Below, in pieces: positions 14,423 to 21,654 of a stretch of DNA of 21,654 bases (the stretch's first letter is position 1; every line of letters begins with the position of its first letter). The position numbers were made by a program, and so were the translations under genes. This DNA is from a virus. The notes below the pieces were generated by a model that saw only the letters and a list, made by a program, of their open reading frames with translations, searched no databases and was not told the origin of the DNA. The stretch is taken from IMG/VR virus record IMGVR_UViG_3300024273_000493, positions 1 to 21,654 of that record; one strand, 5' to 3'.

Positions 14423-15889
14423 TTAGATTCCTTTGAAAAGTACAAAGTTGTTAGCAGCTTGAGTTACTAAACATCTTTCAGATAGGAAGTTTACTTCCAT
14501 AGCATCCAGAGTAGAAGTAAATGCTCCACCTGCAGAACCAGTTAACCAAGACTTCATACGTCTGTCATCTCCTTGAGAAGCTCTGTATCGTACGTGTAAG
14601 AATGGTCGACGTATATTTGTACCTAGTACTTGATCGTAAACTGTAGAAGTTCCAGCTGGTACTAATACACCTTCGATAGAACTAATACCTGTGATAGCTC
14701 CACGAGTAGAAGCGTCATTTAAGTATTTCCAGTCAGTCTTATAGAAATCGTAAGATCCTCTACGGAATCCGCTAAATCCTAAATTCAAAGCCATTTCTTC
14801 TGAGTTTTCAAATAAACCAAAAGCAGTTCCACCGGCGAATCCACCAGAGATGCCAGCTAGCATATCGTCAAAATCAAGAGATGTTTGTCTTTGTAAGAAT
14901 AACATGTTCTCTTCAATAGCACCTTGAGTGTCTAAATTCTTAAGGATACCGTCAAATTCGTCAAGTCCAGCAGCAGCAGTAAATCCTACTTCTACATTTC
15001 CACGAGTTTGAATAGCAGCAAATAAACCTTCAGTACCAGCAAGTCCAGTAGCAGCAGGTACACCAGCTTGAGCGATTTGGTTATACTCACCTTCTACCAT
15101 TGCCATTTCTAAGTAATCTTCAAAACGTAAACGAGTTTCAGATTCAGCTTTTAAATACCATAAGTATCCAGATGCACCGTCTTCAGTTGCAACTTCAACC
15201 CATCCGATTTGAGCCATATCAGATCCAGATACAGTGTATTGGCTTCTGATGATGATTGGAGAGTTAGAAAATTGAGTTAGTTGAGGTTCAACAGATACAT
15301 ATCCATTAGCAGCAGCTCCAGCAGCAGCAGTACTTGAATTTAAGAATTGGCCTTTTTGGTAAGCAGAACCGTATACAAATACTTTGATTCCAGCACCAAC
15401 AGTAATTCCATTAGCAGCAGCTTCTAAAGAAGCGTTGTTAAAAGGAGTTACAGTGAATTGACCAACACCACCACCTGCACCAGGTGTACTAGCAGTAACT
15501 AAAGCTTTTGCTTCAGCTCCAGTCGCTGGATCTAAAATAACAACCGTATCGTTAGGAGAAATAACATTTGTTACTCCAGCAGGAAGGGTTATAACGTTAG
15601 AAGCAGCTCCACCTGTAGCAACTACTGTTGCATTGTCGTAAGAGACGTGTAATCTATTTTGTTCTGACCAAATTACTTGATCACTTGTCATTGGCATTTC
15701 AGCGCCAACCATTTTTAAGAATCCTGATAACGTACGGTTTCCGTAACGCTCTACTTCAGCTTCATAAATTTCTGGCAGATATTGCTGTGCAAAATCACTT
15801 GTGCCGTTGTTAAATTGTAGGTAGTTAGTCGCAAGTAATTGTTGTGCCTGCGAAGGGATTAAACCACCAAATTGAGGAGTTAAACTCAT
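14423..15889 (-). CDS. Major capsid protein (488 residues)
   Basis: The length, the place after portal and scaffold-like genes, and the strong terminator behind it mark this as the major capsid protein, expected to have the HK97 fold. The N-terminal arm (1-80, with YLPEIYEAEVERYGNRTLSG) is helical. Residues about 83-181 are a Gly/Ala/Val-rich beta stretch that could be the E-loop or an inserted surface domain. Residues 240-345 hold the long helical spine region (AESETRLRFEDYLEMAMVEG), and the C-terminus closes with NFLSERCLVTQAANNFVLFK. No lysine-asparagine cross-link pair can be assigned by eye. Codon choice is somewhat richer in GC and more regular than in neighbours, as expected of a highly expressed gene. 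It starts 14 bases after the scaffold-like gene stops, without Shine-Dalgarno. The family name within the HK97 group is not resolved. Confidence 0.88.
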   Translation of the reverse strand: MSLTPQFGGLIPSQAQQLLATNYLQFNNGTSDFAQQYLPEIYEAEVERYGNRTLSGFLKMVGAEMPMTSDQVIWSEQNRLHVSYDNATVVATGGAASNVITLPAGVTNVISPNDTVVILDPATGAEAKALVTASTPGAGGGVGQFTVTPFNNASLEAAANGITVGAGIKVFVYGSAYQKGQFLNSSTAAAGAAANGYVSVEPQLTQFSNSPIIIRSQYTVSGSDMAQIGWVEVATEDGASGYLWYLKAESETRLRFEDYLEMAMVEGEYNQIAQAGVPAATGLAGTEGLFAAIQTRGNVEVGFTAAAGLDEFDGILKNLDTQGAIEENMLFLQRQTSLDFDDMLAGISGGFAGGTAFGLFENSEEMALNLGFSGFRRGSYDFYKTDWKYLNDASTRGAITGISSIEGVLVPAGTSTVYDQVLGTNIRRPFLHVRYRASQGDDRRMKSWLTGSAGGAFTSTLDAMEVNFLSERCLVTQAANNFVLFKGI

Positions 15890-15903
15890 AATTGTTTGTT
15901 TTT

Positions 15904-17088
15904 TTAGTTAAATTTTCGTTTTTTAATTTTAAGTTTTGTAGAGTCAGAACCTGAAATTGCTCTTACCTTAAATCCGTCAATAAAAACATCTCCTTGAGTT
16001 GACCTAGCTTGTGTGTTGCTTGGGTTCTTAGATCTGTTAACGACATCTTTTACAGCATCGGCTTTTCCTTGCTCATAAAAATGAGCTGCGATCTTGTCTA
16101 CATTGTCAGCAGCGTATATAGCTTTGTGATAACCTTTCGTATCTTTAACATTACCTTCTTCGTCTAGGAACTTCCCGACAAGGTTTGTTATGTTTGATTG
16201 GTTTTCTGCAACTTTATCACGATTCTGAATATTGTACTTATAGTTCTTGTCACCAACTTTAATATCGAAACCTTCGAAATTGTTGTTAAAAAGCTCTTTA
16301 GTACTTTCTTGGAATTGTGCATGCTGTTGCTCAGCTGTTTCCTGTTGCTTATTGTAGCGGTTGAAAAAATCAGTGGCTTTTTGTTGTTCTTGAGTAACGC
16401 CCGGTCTCAACTTGATCTCGTCGTAATATTTACTCTTCGTTTCTTCTAAAAAACCTTTGGCTTTAGCAACCTCTTCTTTAAATGCAAGTTTTTTCTTGCG
16501 TATATCCCTTTCTTCGTCTAGATCTTCGTCATAGTCAAAATCTTCAACTAATAATTCGATGTCACTACTATCTAAGTAAGGTTTATTTTTTTTATAGTAT
16601 TCTACTAATAAAGTTTTTTCATCAACATCTGAATAGTCAGTGTTTAGTCTAGTATAATCTTGAATTGTTCCACCAGTGTCTTCCATGAAAGAAATTAGTT
16701 TCTCAATGTTCTCAGGTAGTGCTTTGCCAAGAATTCTTTCGTCTTGTATTGCTTTCTCTACTTGAGCTTCAACTTTTTCAGTCTCTGTTACTTCTTTGAT
16801 TGGAGAAAACCCTTCAACATCCGCGTTGGACTCTTGTACAGGTTCTCCCACCTTTGTGCTATCTCCGGATGGTTCTTCCACAGATACTTCCTTTGTTTCT
16901 CCGATTTGAATGGCATCTTCGCTTGGTATTACCACTTTAGTAATTTCTGGAGCTGTTTCAATCAAAGGTTCTTTGATATTAACTTTAACCGGTTCATTAC
17001 TAGGTGTTGTTAATTTTTTTGGAGTTCTTTTTTTAATCTTAAACTCACCTTCCTGCTTAACAGGTTCATTTGTTTTTACTTCTGACAT
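15904..17088 (-). CDS. Probable scaffolding protein (394 residues)
   Basis: This gene lies between portal and capsid genes, the usual place for the internal scaffold that shapes the procapsid. The protein is strongly charged. Residues 1-115 are a disordered Glu/Pro/Thr/Val/Lys-rich region. Residues 115-260 are helical and acidic (for example ELLVEDFDYDEDLDEERDI), and 225-290 are Gln/Glu-rich coiled coil. The tail is basic and ends KLKIKKRKFN. A matching basic segment FKIKKRTPKK lies at residues 16-25, so KIKKR occurs near both ends. In P22 the basic C-terminus of scaffold binds the capsid protein, which makes this tail a plausible capsid contact. No serine-protease motif is evident. It starts 29 bases after the portal gene and stops 14 bases before the capsid start. 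A minor capsid or portal-associated protein is the alternative. Confidence 0.7.
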   Translation of the reverse strand: MSEVKTNEPVKQEGEFKIKKRTPKKLTTPSNEPVKVNIKEPLIETAPEITKVVIPSEDAIQIGETKEVSVEEPSGDSTKVGEPVQESNADVEGFSPIKEVTETEKVEAQVEKAIQDERILGKALPENIEKLISFMEDTGGTIQDYTRLNTDYSDVDEKTLLVEYYKKNKPYLDSSDIELLVEDFDYDEDLDEERDIRKKKLAFKEEVAKAKGFLEETKSKYYDEIKLRPGVTQEQQKATDFFNRYNKQQETAEQQHAQFQESTKELFNNNFEGFDIKVGDKNYKYNIQNRDKVAENQSNITNLVGKFLDEEGNVKDTKGYHKAIYAADNVDKIAAHFYEQGKADAVKDVVNRSKNPSNTQARSTQGDVFIDGFKVRAISGSDSTKLKIKKRKFN

Positions 17089-17107
17089 AATATAATAAAA
17101 TTAAATA
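17086..17107 (-). repeat. Shared 22-base start/leader element, copy 2
   Basis: This element covers the ATG of the scaffold-like gene and its A/T-only leader. It is identical over 22 bases to 14300-14321, and similarity weakens immediately beyond. Here it fills most of the short gap after the portal gene. Confidence 0.7.
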
Positions 17108-17117
17108 ATTAATAAAC

Positions 17118-19502
17118 CTACATCGCGGTAGGAACTTCTGCGTTTTCTTGCTCAAAATCAAAAGGCATTAAATCGTTTTTCCTTTGAGTTATCATTTTAC
17201 TTTGTTGCGTACCTTCCATTTGTATACGCTTATCTTTTCTATCTTCTATTTCTTTTTCTTTCTGCTGAACAGCTTGCATATCCATCTGTTTCAATTGCAT
17301 ATCAAAATTGAATTGAGCTTGCATCTTTTGTTGTTCTAACTGAGCAGCTGTTTCCATCCTAGCAATTTCCATTTGAGATCTAGCTTGTTCATATTGAACT
17401 TTAGAGCCACTTATAGCTTCTTGCTTTTGGACTTCAGTCATCGCTATTTTCTCAGCAGCATCTGCTTGAGACTCAGATTGAGCTCTTATGTTAGCTTGAG
17501 CGTTTTCTTGATCTTGTTTAGCTTTAGACTTTCTTTTTACTTTAAGAAGTTGATTAGCTAATTTAAGATTTTTTATTTGTCTTAAATCAATAGCGTCTTC
17601 AAGGTCTATGCCTCCTTGCTGCAATGCAACTTGTATATTAGCTTCTAATTGTTGTTGCTCTTCATCATCAGGTTCTAGTTCTAAGAAAATACCAAAATCA
17701 TGTAGATTTAAGTTAGAAACTTCTTGAAGAGTGTTAACATTGTAATTGCTTATTGAGTTCTTTAAAGACTCAGCTGTTAATGGAAACTCTAGAGCATCAG
17801 CTATCTTAAGAGCTATGTTTTCAGCAACTCTAAGAGTTAAGTATGCGCTAGCTTGCTTGATATGTCTAGTTGCTACGTTGGATGCGTTAGCGGCCATCTT
17901 TTGCAAGCCTACTAAAGTACCTTTGTCTGGCGTAGTTCCATCTCTAGCTTCGTTTAATCCTGTCACATCACGGATCATTTGTAAGTAATATTGATAGGTT
18001 TGAATAAGACTTTGTATCTTGCCTTGACCGCTTGAGCTGTTAAGTTCTTGAATAGGTATTTTACCTGGATTCATGTCACCGTCTTGAGTAAGTGATCTAC
18101 CAACAATAGAACCTGTTTGGAAATACATATTTAGTGCTTCCGCTGGGTTATAGTTAGTTCCATTACCAAGATCAACCTCTGCAAGTCCGTCCATATCTAA
18201 ATAGACACCGTCTGGCACAATCCTAGACATAACTTGTTGTAACTTCAAGTGTGTTAGCTGTATCATATCAGCAAAACCAATACATTTGCTAACAAGAGAT
18301 TCAATACGTCCTTTGTATATTCTAGGCGCACAAATAGCATAATTCATTTCTACCTTAGTAGTATCTGCCATAGGTCTAGACATATTCTTAGCTAATTCCC
18401 ATTTTAGCATTGTGTTTGTACCTAATACTTTAGCTCCACTATATAATACCTCTATAGATCTAGAAACTTTTTCAAAACTATCATTCTCTGGAGGATTAAA
18501 GCTATCGTCTTTCTCTATAGCTTTTAATAACCCTTGATCTGTTTGTTTTATTTTAAAAACTTGATTTTGATACGTTTTGTAGTCAAAATACAAAACCTGA
18601 ACAGTGTTTTCGTCGTAATTACCCCAACCTGTAACGTAAGAGCTATTGCTAGGCGTGTTTTGAATTCTTTTTAATTCGTCCTCGGTTACGTTTGGAAATT
18701 CTTTTTTGAGTTCAGGTATAGTTATGGATTTTAACTCACCAACATAGTACACGTCTTCGAAGTTAGGATCTTCTGTGTATGAATATACCATATACGCAGG
18801 ATCAACATAATCTACCGTTATGCCTTCTGCAGTATTAAAATTAGTTTTAGTTGCTGAAATACCTAATACAGTTAAATCCATATTAAGTCTGCGTTTTACT
18901 AAGTCATATTTGTTTTGAGCAAATACAGTAGATATAGCTTCCTCTTCCGCTATTTCTATAGATTGCTTATAACTTAGTTGCATATGAAGCTCTAGCTCTT
19001 CGTCTGTTTCTGGTAGTAAGTCTGGATTTGAAGCTTGATACAAATCTATTCCAAGAGTTGCTTTTAAGTTATCTAAATATTCTTTAGCCAACATATCTTC
19101 ATATATCTTAGAAGCATAATCTGTTCTTTTCTTTATAGAAGCAGGGTCTTGAGCGTAAGCTTTTATATCGTAAGTTCTAGCAGATATGCCATTTACTACT
19201 ATATCTACAAACTTAGATAATATAGGCACTGGTTTCCAGTCTAAGTTTAAATAAGATAAATCACCGTTTATAGATAATTCATTTTTGTATTTTTGTATAG
19301 ATTGCTCGCCTCTAGCATATAATCTTAACTCATTAAAGCTATTCCAGTTAGTCAAATACCTATTACCTGTTGTTCTACCCGCAGAAAACCATTCGCCTTC
19401 TATAGCTTGCGCTACTTGACTTCCGTATTCTAAACTAGCTTTTTCCGTGTCACTAACTACTTGACTAGGAAATGAGCTTCTGGTATTAGTATATATATTC
19501 AT
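17118..19502 (-). CDS. Portal protein (794 residues)
   Basis: This is the dodecameric portal at the DNA-entry vertex, judged by its size, its place directly after the terminase, and its sequence pattern. The N-terminal region contains the phrase LDWKPVPILSKFVDIVVNGI (about 87-106). A long mixed alpha/beta body follows, with YVDPAYMVYSYTEDPNFEDV and, later, IRDVTGLNEARDGTTPDKGT. Segments of that last kind are typical of phage portals near the tunnel-loop region. Residues about 642-780 form a Gln/Glu/Met/Lys-rich coiled coil, which would fit an internal barrel or core-binding region. The total length is at the long end for portals and close to that of portals in large Bacteroidota podoviruses. 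The start ATG directly follows the terminase stop (TAA-ATG with no gap), suggesting translational coupling. There is no Shine-Dalgarno. Confidence 0.88.
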   Translation of the reverse strand: MNIYTNTRSSFPSQVVSDTEKASLEYGSQVAQAIEGEWFSAGRTTGNRYLTNWNSFNELRLYARGEQSIQKYKNELSINGDLSYLNLDWKPVPILSKFVDIVVNGISARTYDIKAYAQDPASIKKRTDYASKIYEDMLAKEYLDNLKATLGIDLYQASNPDLLPETDEELELHMQLSYKQSIEIAEEEAISTVFAQNKYDLVKRRLNMDLTVLGISATKTNFNTAEGITVDYVDPAYMVYSYTEDPNFEDVYYVGELKSITIPELKKEFPNVTEDELKRIQNTPSNSSYVTGWGNYDENTVQVLYFDYKTYQNQVFKIKQTDQGLLKAIEKDDSFNPPENDSFEKVSRSIEVLYSGAKVLGTNTMLKWELAKNMSRPMADTTKVEMNYAICAPRIYKGRIESLVSKCIGFADMIQLTHLKLQQVMSRIVPDGVYLDMDGLAEVDLGNGTNYNPAEALNMYFQTGSIVGRSLTQDGDMNPGKIPIQELNSSSGQGKIQSLIQTYQYYLQMIRDVTGLNEARDGTTPDKGTLVGLQKMAANASNVATRHIKQASAYLTLRVAENIALKIADALEFPLTAESLKNSISNYNVNTLQEVSNLNLHDFGIFLELEPDDEEQQQLEANIQVALQQGGIDLEDAIDLRQIKNLKLANQLLKVKRKSKAKQDQENAQANIRAQSESQADAAEKIAMTEVQKQEAISGSKVQYEQARSQMEIARMETAAQLEQQKMQAQFNFDMQLKQMDMQAVQQKEKEIEDRKDKRIQMEGTQQSKMITQRKNDLMPFDFEQENAEVPTAM

Positions 19503-21653
19503 TTAACTTATTATTTTTGATGTATTTCCTTTGTTATCGTACTTTCTAAAACCTAAATCTACCGCCTTAGGTTTTTGCCTAGGCGCGTTAGGTGCGTATC
19601 TATGTTTATTACAAGCCATTAAAGCTAGACCTGAACTAATAGATGCATCATGCTTTGTTCTGTTGTTAATATTAAACTTAGCCCAGTCTTCTAATGTTCT
19701 TTGAAAATATGTGTCTCCGTGACCTGTTTCTTTTCTACCTACAAAATCATTTATATAAGTTTCAATTGCTGCAGCGTGTGCTTGTTTAATATCTTCACTA
19801 GAGTTTGGTATTCCACCTAGCTCTCTTTCTGTCACAGACAGTTTATTATATTTTCTATCAGGTCTGTTAATTGAATAACCTCTGTAGCCTCGACGCTTGA
19901 AATAATACAATAGTCTAGGTTTATTGTTCTCAGCTAATATAGGCATCCCGTAGAATACACAAGCCATTAGAACGTCTTCAAAGAATATCTCAGCAGTCTG
20001 AGGCCGAGCTATATATTCTAAAAAAAACATATTCGGAGGCACGTCCTCCATTGAAAACTTTGTTAAACCGTGAAGAGATCCATTGGATCCTCTACCGTCC
20101 ACAGTGCCTGATATGTCATATGGATCGCAGCCAAATGCTCCACAATGCTCATTGCCAGGATAATTAGTACCATTTTTTATATATCTTTTATTTTGAAGAT
20201 TTGCAGGTGGAACCCAGGTTACTAAAAATCTACCATCTTTGTTTGGTACAAATATCACCTTAGTATCTTGCTTGGCGTTCTCCCATTGAAAACTTCCTTT
20301 TGTTACTTTAATCGAGTTTTTAAGATCTTCGTTAAAATCTATTTGCTCGTATATCTTTGTCAAGTTAAATAGAGATTGTTTTGATTCATCTCTAAACGCG
20401 TGTTTAGTTGTGCGTGGGAATTGTCTGTAGAATTCATTTAAACTGTCTTGATCAGACTTTAAACCTTCTACTTCATTGTCCCAATATTCTATTACGCCTT
20501 GTGTTATTTTTGTTCCGTGTGGGTCTTCAACTCCTTCTTTTGGTGTGTTGAATACAGGAAAGCCATAAGAATCAATGTATCCTTCGTAGTTCCATTCCAT
20601 AGGTATGAACAAAGAATAGAGTCCTGAGCGTGTCTGTCCATTGGCGTTTCTTTGTGTAACATCTGAATCATTGTAAAGTTTTTTAAAGTTTGCACCACCT
20701 TTGTCTAAAGCATTTGAGGTACTACCCATCATACACTTGCCAATAACTCTAGAACCTAATCTTAAACAAGTTCTGGTTACTCGCCAGTTGTTTAATATAT
20801 TTGTAGGTCTCTCCCACTTTCCACTTTCATCGTGTACTAGTAGTTTTAGTTTCTCTCCATCGTAGGAGTTGTCGCCCGTGTTCTTCCAGTCGATCGTTGT
20901 GTCGAGACCGGTAATCTCTTGGAGCTTCTCGTTCGAGTCAAGTTTACGCCTGGTAAACTTTGATGCTGGGACGCGATAGGCAAGTTCGGTCTTCGGGCGA
21001 TCCATACCGTCCTGGATCGGCTTGAAGAAGAACGGGTAGTTGACCGAAATCGGTACGACCTTATCTGTGAACATCTTCTTTGCATCTGGACCAGATTTGG
21101 ACAGTATCCCAAACCGTGAATCCGTAGATATGGTTGCAAGGTTAACTGATTCAGCTGAGGACATAAACGAGAATCCGCTACGACGGTTCTTAAGATAACA
21201 CATTCCATAAGACCGCTTGTCGGCCTTACAAGCTTCCCAGAATATATAGAATAATCTGTTTGACTCGCGAAAGTCTGGTTGCCCGACATCAATCTTACTC
21301 CACTGCAAGTACATGTAGTTAGTACCAGTAATATAAGTAGGCTTGCCTTTGTTAATAAACCAAAAACCTTCTTCGCGCCGTGTAAATTCTTTATCAATGT
21401 AATCATACCATTTTTCTTTAAAGTCTAACGGATATTCTTCCCAGTCAAACACAGATTTAATTTTACTTAATTCTTTTGGATACTTAGTATAAGACCATCT
21501 GTCGTTTTCAAACTCTACAATATCTTTTTCTTTAGGCAGAGCTATTAAAAGATCCTGTATCTTATATATCTCACCTATTTCGCCAGTTTTACTAATAACT
21601 ACTAAGTCGTGCTCAGCATTGTGCCCATATTCCCACTTCTTGTACCTATTCAT
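19503..21653 (-). CDS. terL: Terminase large subunit (716 residues)
   Basis: This is the DNA-packaging ATPase and nuclease. A Walker A-like motif of the atypical form KNRRSGFS lies at residues 155-162. Walker B is LLVHDE (271-276), followed by the coupling-type motif GSTSNALDKGG (310-320). The C-terminal RNase H-like nuclease shows acidic sites at D510 (GCDPYD), about E575 (LAENN) and D669 (KHDA). The length of 716 residues is in the range of terminases in large podoviruses of Bacteroidota. The ATG at 21653 is one base from the window edge, so a start further upstream cannot be excluded, though the N-terminus looks natural. The portal gene starts immediately after its stop. Codon choice and GC change sharply inside the gene between about 20850 and 21300, covering most of the ATPase domain. 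Confidence 0.92.
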   Translation of the reverse strand: MNRYKKWEYGHNAEHDLVVISKTGEIGEIYKIQDLLIALPKEKDIVEFENDRWSYTKYPKELSKIKSVFDWEEYPLDFKEKWYDYIDKEFTRREEGFWFINKGKPTYITGTNYMYLQWSKIDVGQPDFRESNRLFYIFWEACKADKRSYGMCYLKNRRSGFSFMSSAESVNLATISTDSRFGILSKSGPDAKKMFTDKVVPISVNYPFFFKPIQDGMDRPKTELAYRVPASKFTRRKLDSNEKLQEITGLDTTIDWKNTGDNSYDGEKLKLLVHDESGKWERPTNILNNWRVTRTCLRLGSRVIGKCMMGSTSNALDKGGANFKKLYNDSDVTQRNANGQTRSGLYSLFIPMEWNYEGYIDSYGFPVFNTPKEGVEDPHGTKITQGVIEYWDNEVEGLKSDQDSLNEFYRQFPRTTKHAFRDESKQSLFNLTKIYEQIDFNEDLKNSIKVTKGSFQWENAKQDTKVIFVPNKDGRFLVTWVPPANLQNKRYIKNGTNYPGNEHCGAFGCDPYDISGTVDGRGSNGSLHGLTKFSMEDVPPNMFFLEYIARPQTAEIFFEDVLMACVFYGMPILAENNKPRLLYYFKRRGYRGYSINRPDRKYNKLSVTERELGGIPNSSEDIKQAHAAAIETYINDFVGRKETGHGDTYFQRTLEDWAKFNINNRTKHDASISSGLALMACNKHRYAPNAPRQKPKAVDLGFRKYDNKGNTSKIIS
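20850..21300 (-). other. High-GC, foreign-codon island inside the terminase gene
   Basis: By hand count GC is 50%, 53% and 53% in the three 60-base lines from 20881 to 21060, then 42%, 43% and 48% in the lines to 21240. It is 37% at 20701-20760 and 30% at 21421-21480. Codons inside are GAC, AAC, AAG, GAG, CTC, ATC, ACC, whereas flanks prefer GAT, AAT, AAA, GAA, TTA, ATA. The left edge is sharp near 20850 and the right edge is gradual near 21300. The reading frame is unbroken and encodes residues about 118-268. Confidence 0.8.
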
Positions 21654-21654
21654 T

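Noticed and set aside
15904-17088. Scaffold-like gene considered as a capsid maturation protease
   Set aside because: No Ser-His-Asp/Glu protease motif is visible and the whole protein is charged, disordered or helical.
20846-21406. A 186-residue open frame on the minus strand in another frame of the terminase gene
   Set aside because: It overlaps the clear terminase frame, is Ser/Arg/Thr-rich in the way alternative frames of GC-richer DNA are, and shows no domain. The long opening is a by-product of the composition island.
1-21654. CRISPR array, tRNA or rRNA genes, insertion sequences
   Set aside because: No regularly spaced repeats, no cloverleaf-like segment in the gaps, and no transposase frame or terminal inverted repeats were found; gaps between genes are too short to hide them.

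Overview
The window reads as the late (virion-structure) gene block of a tailed, probably short-tailed (podovirus-like) double-stranded DNA phage. All 13 recognisable genes lie on the minus strand, so transcription runs from the right edge to the left. Gene order in that direction is: large terminase, portal, scaffold-like protein, major capsid protein, a capsid-region protein, two head-tail connector-type proteins, an 1878-residue tail/nozzle-type protein, a 642-residue companion, a small cupin-fold protein, a probable internal virion (ejection) protein, an unidentified protein, and a large protein cut by the left edge. Families were assigned by recognition of motifs, size and order; no database search was possible.

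The sequence is AT-rich with little intergenic DNA. None of the visible start codons has a Shine-Dalgarno sequence; starts sit instead in A/T-only leaders, often with the previous stop codon a few bases away. This is the usual pattern in Bacteroidota and their phages, so a marine or aquatic Bacteroidota (for example flavobacterial) host is my best inference. The gene order recalls environmental podoviruses and more loosely crAss-like phages, but I cannot place it taxonomically.

Layout: 21653-15904 holds packaging and procapsid assembly (terminase, portal, scaffold-like protein). 15889-14423 is the major capsid gene, followed by a strong terminator with a UUCG-type loop and a long imperfect inverted repeat. 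14302-13475 encodes a capsid-region protein and is also followed by a terminator. 13411-11374 encodes two connector/adaptor candidates. 11367-3768 encodes the two large tail proteins, both carrying copies of a small beta-rich module. 3757-1 encodes the cupin protein and a set of probable internal virion/DNA-ejection proteins. The two terminators make the capsid gene and its neighbour separately terminated units inside an otherwise closely packed cluster, which fits the need for many copies of capsid protein.

The most striking observations are: a roughly 450-bp island of high GC and foreign codon choice lying inside the terminase gene and coinciding with its ATPase core; a beta-module repeated at least five times across both tail proteins and perhaps in the capsid protein; an apparent beta-domain insertion in the N-terminus of the 407-residue connector; an identical 22-base leader in front of two separate genes; and a possible division of one ancestral propeller protein into the 1878- and 642-residue genes.
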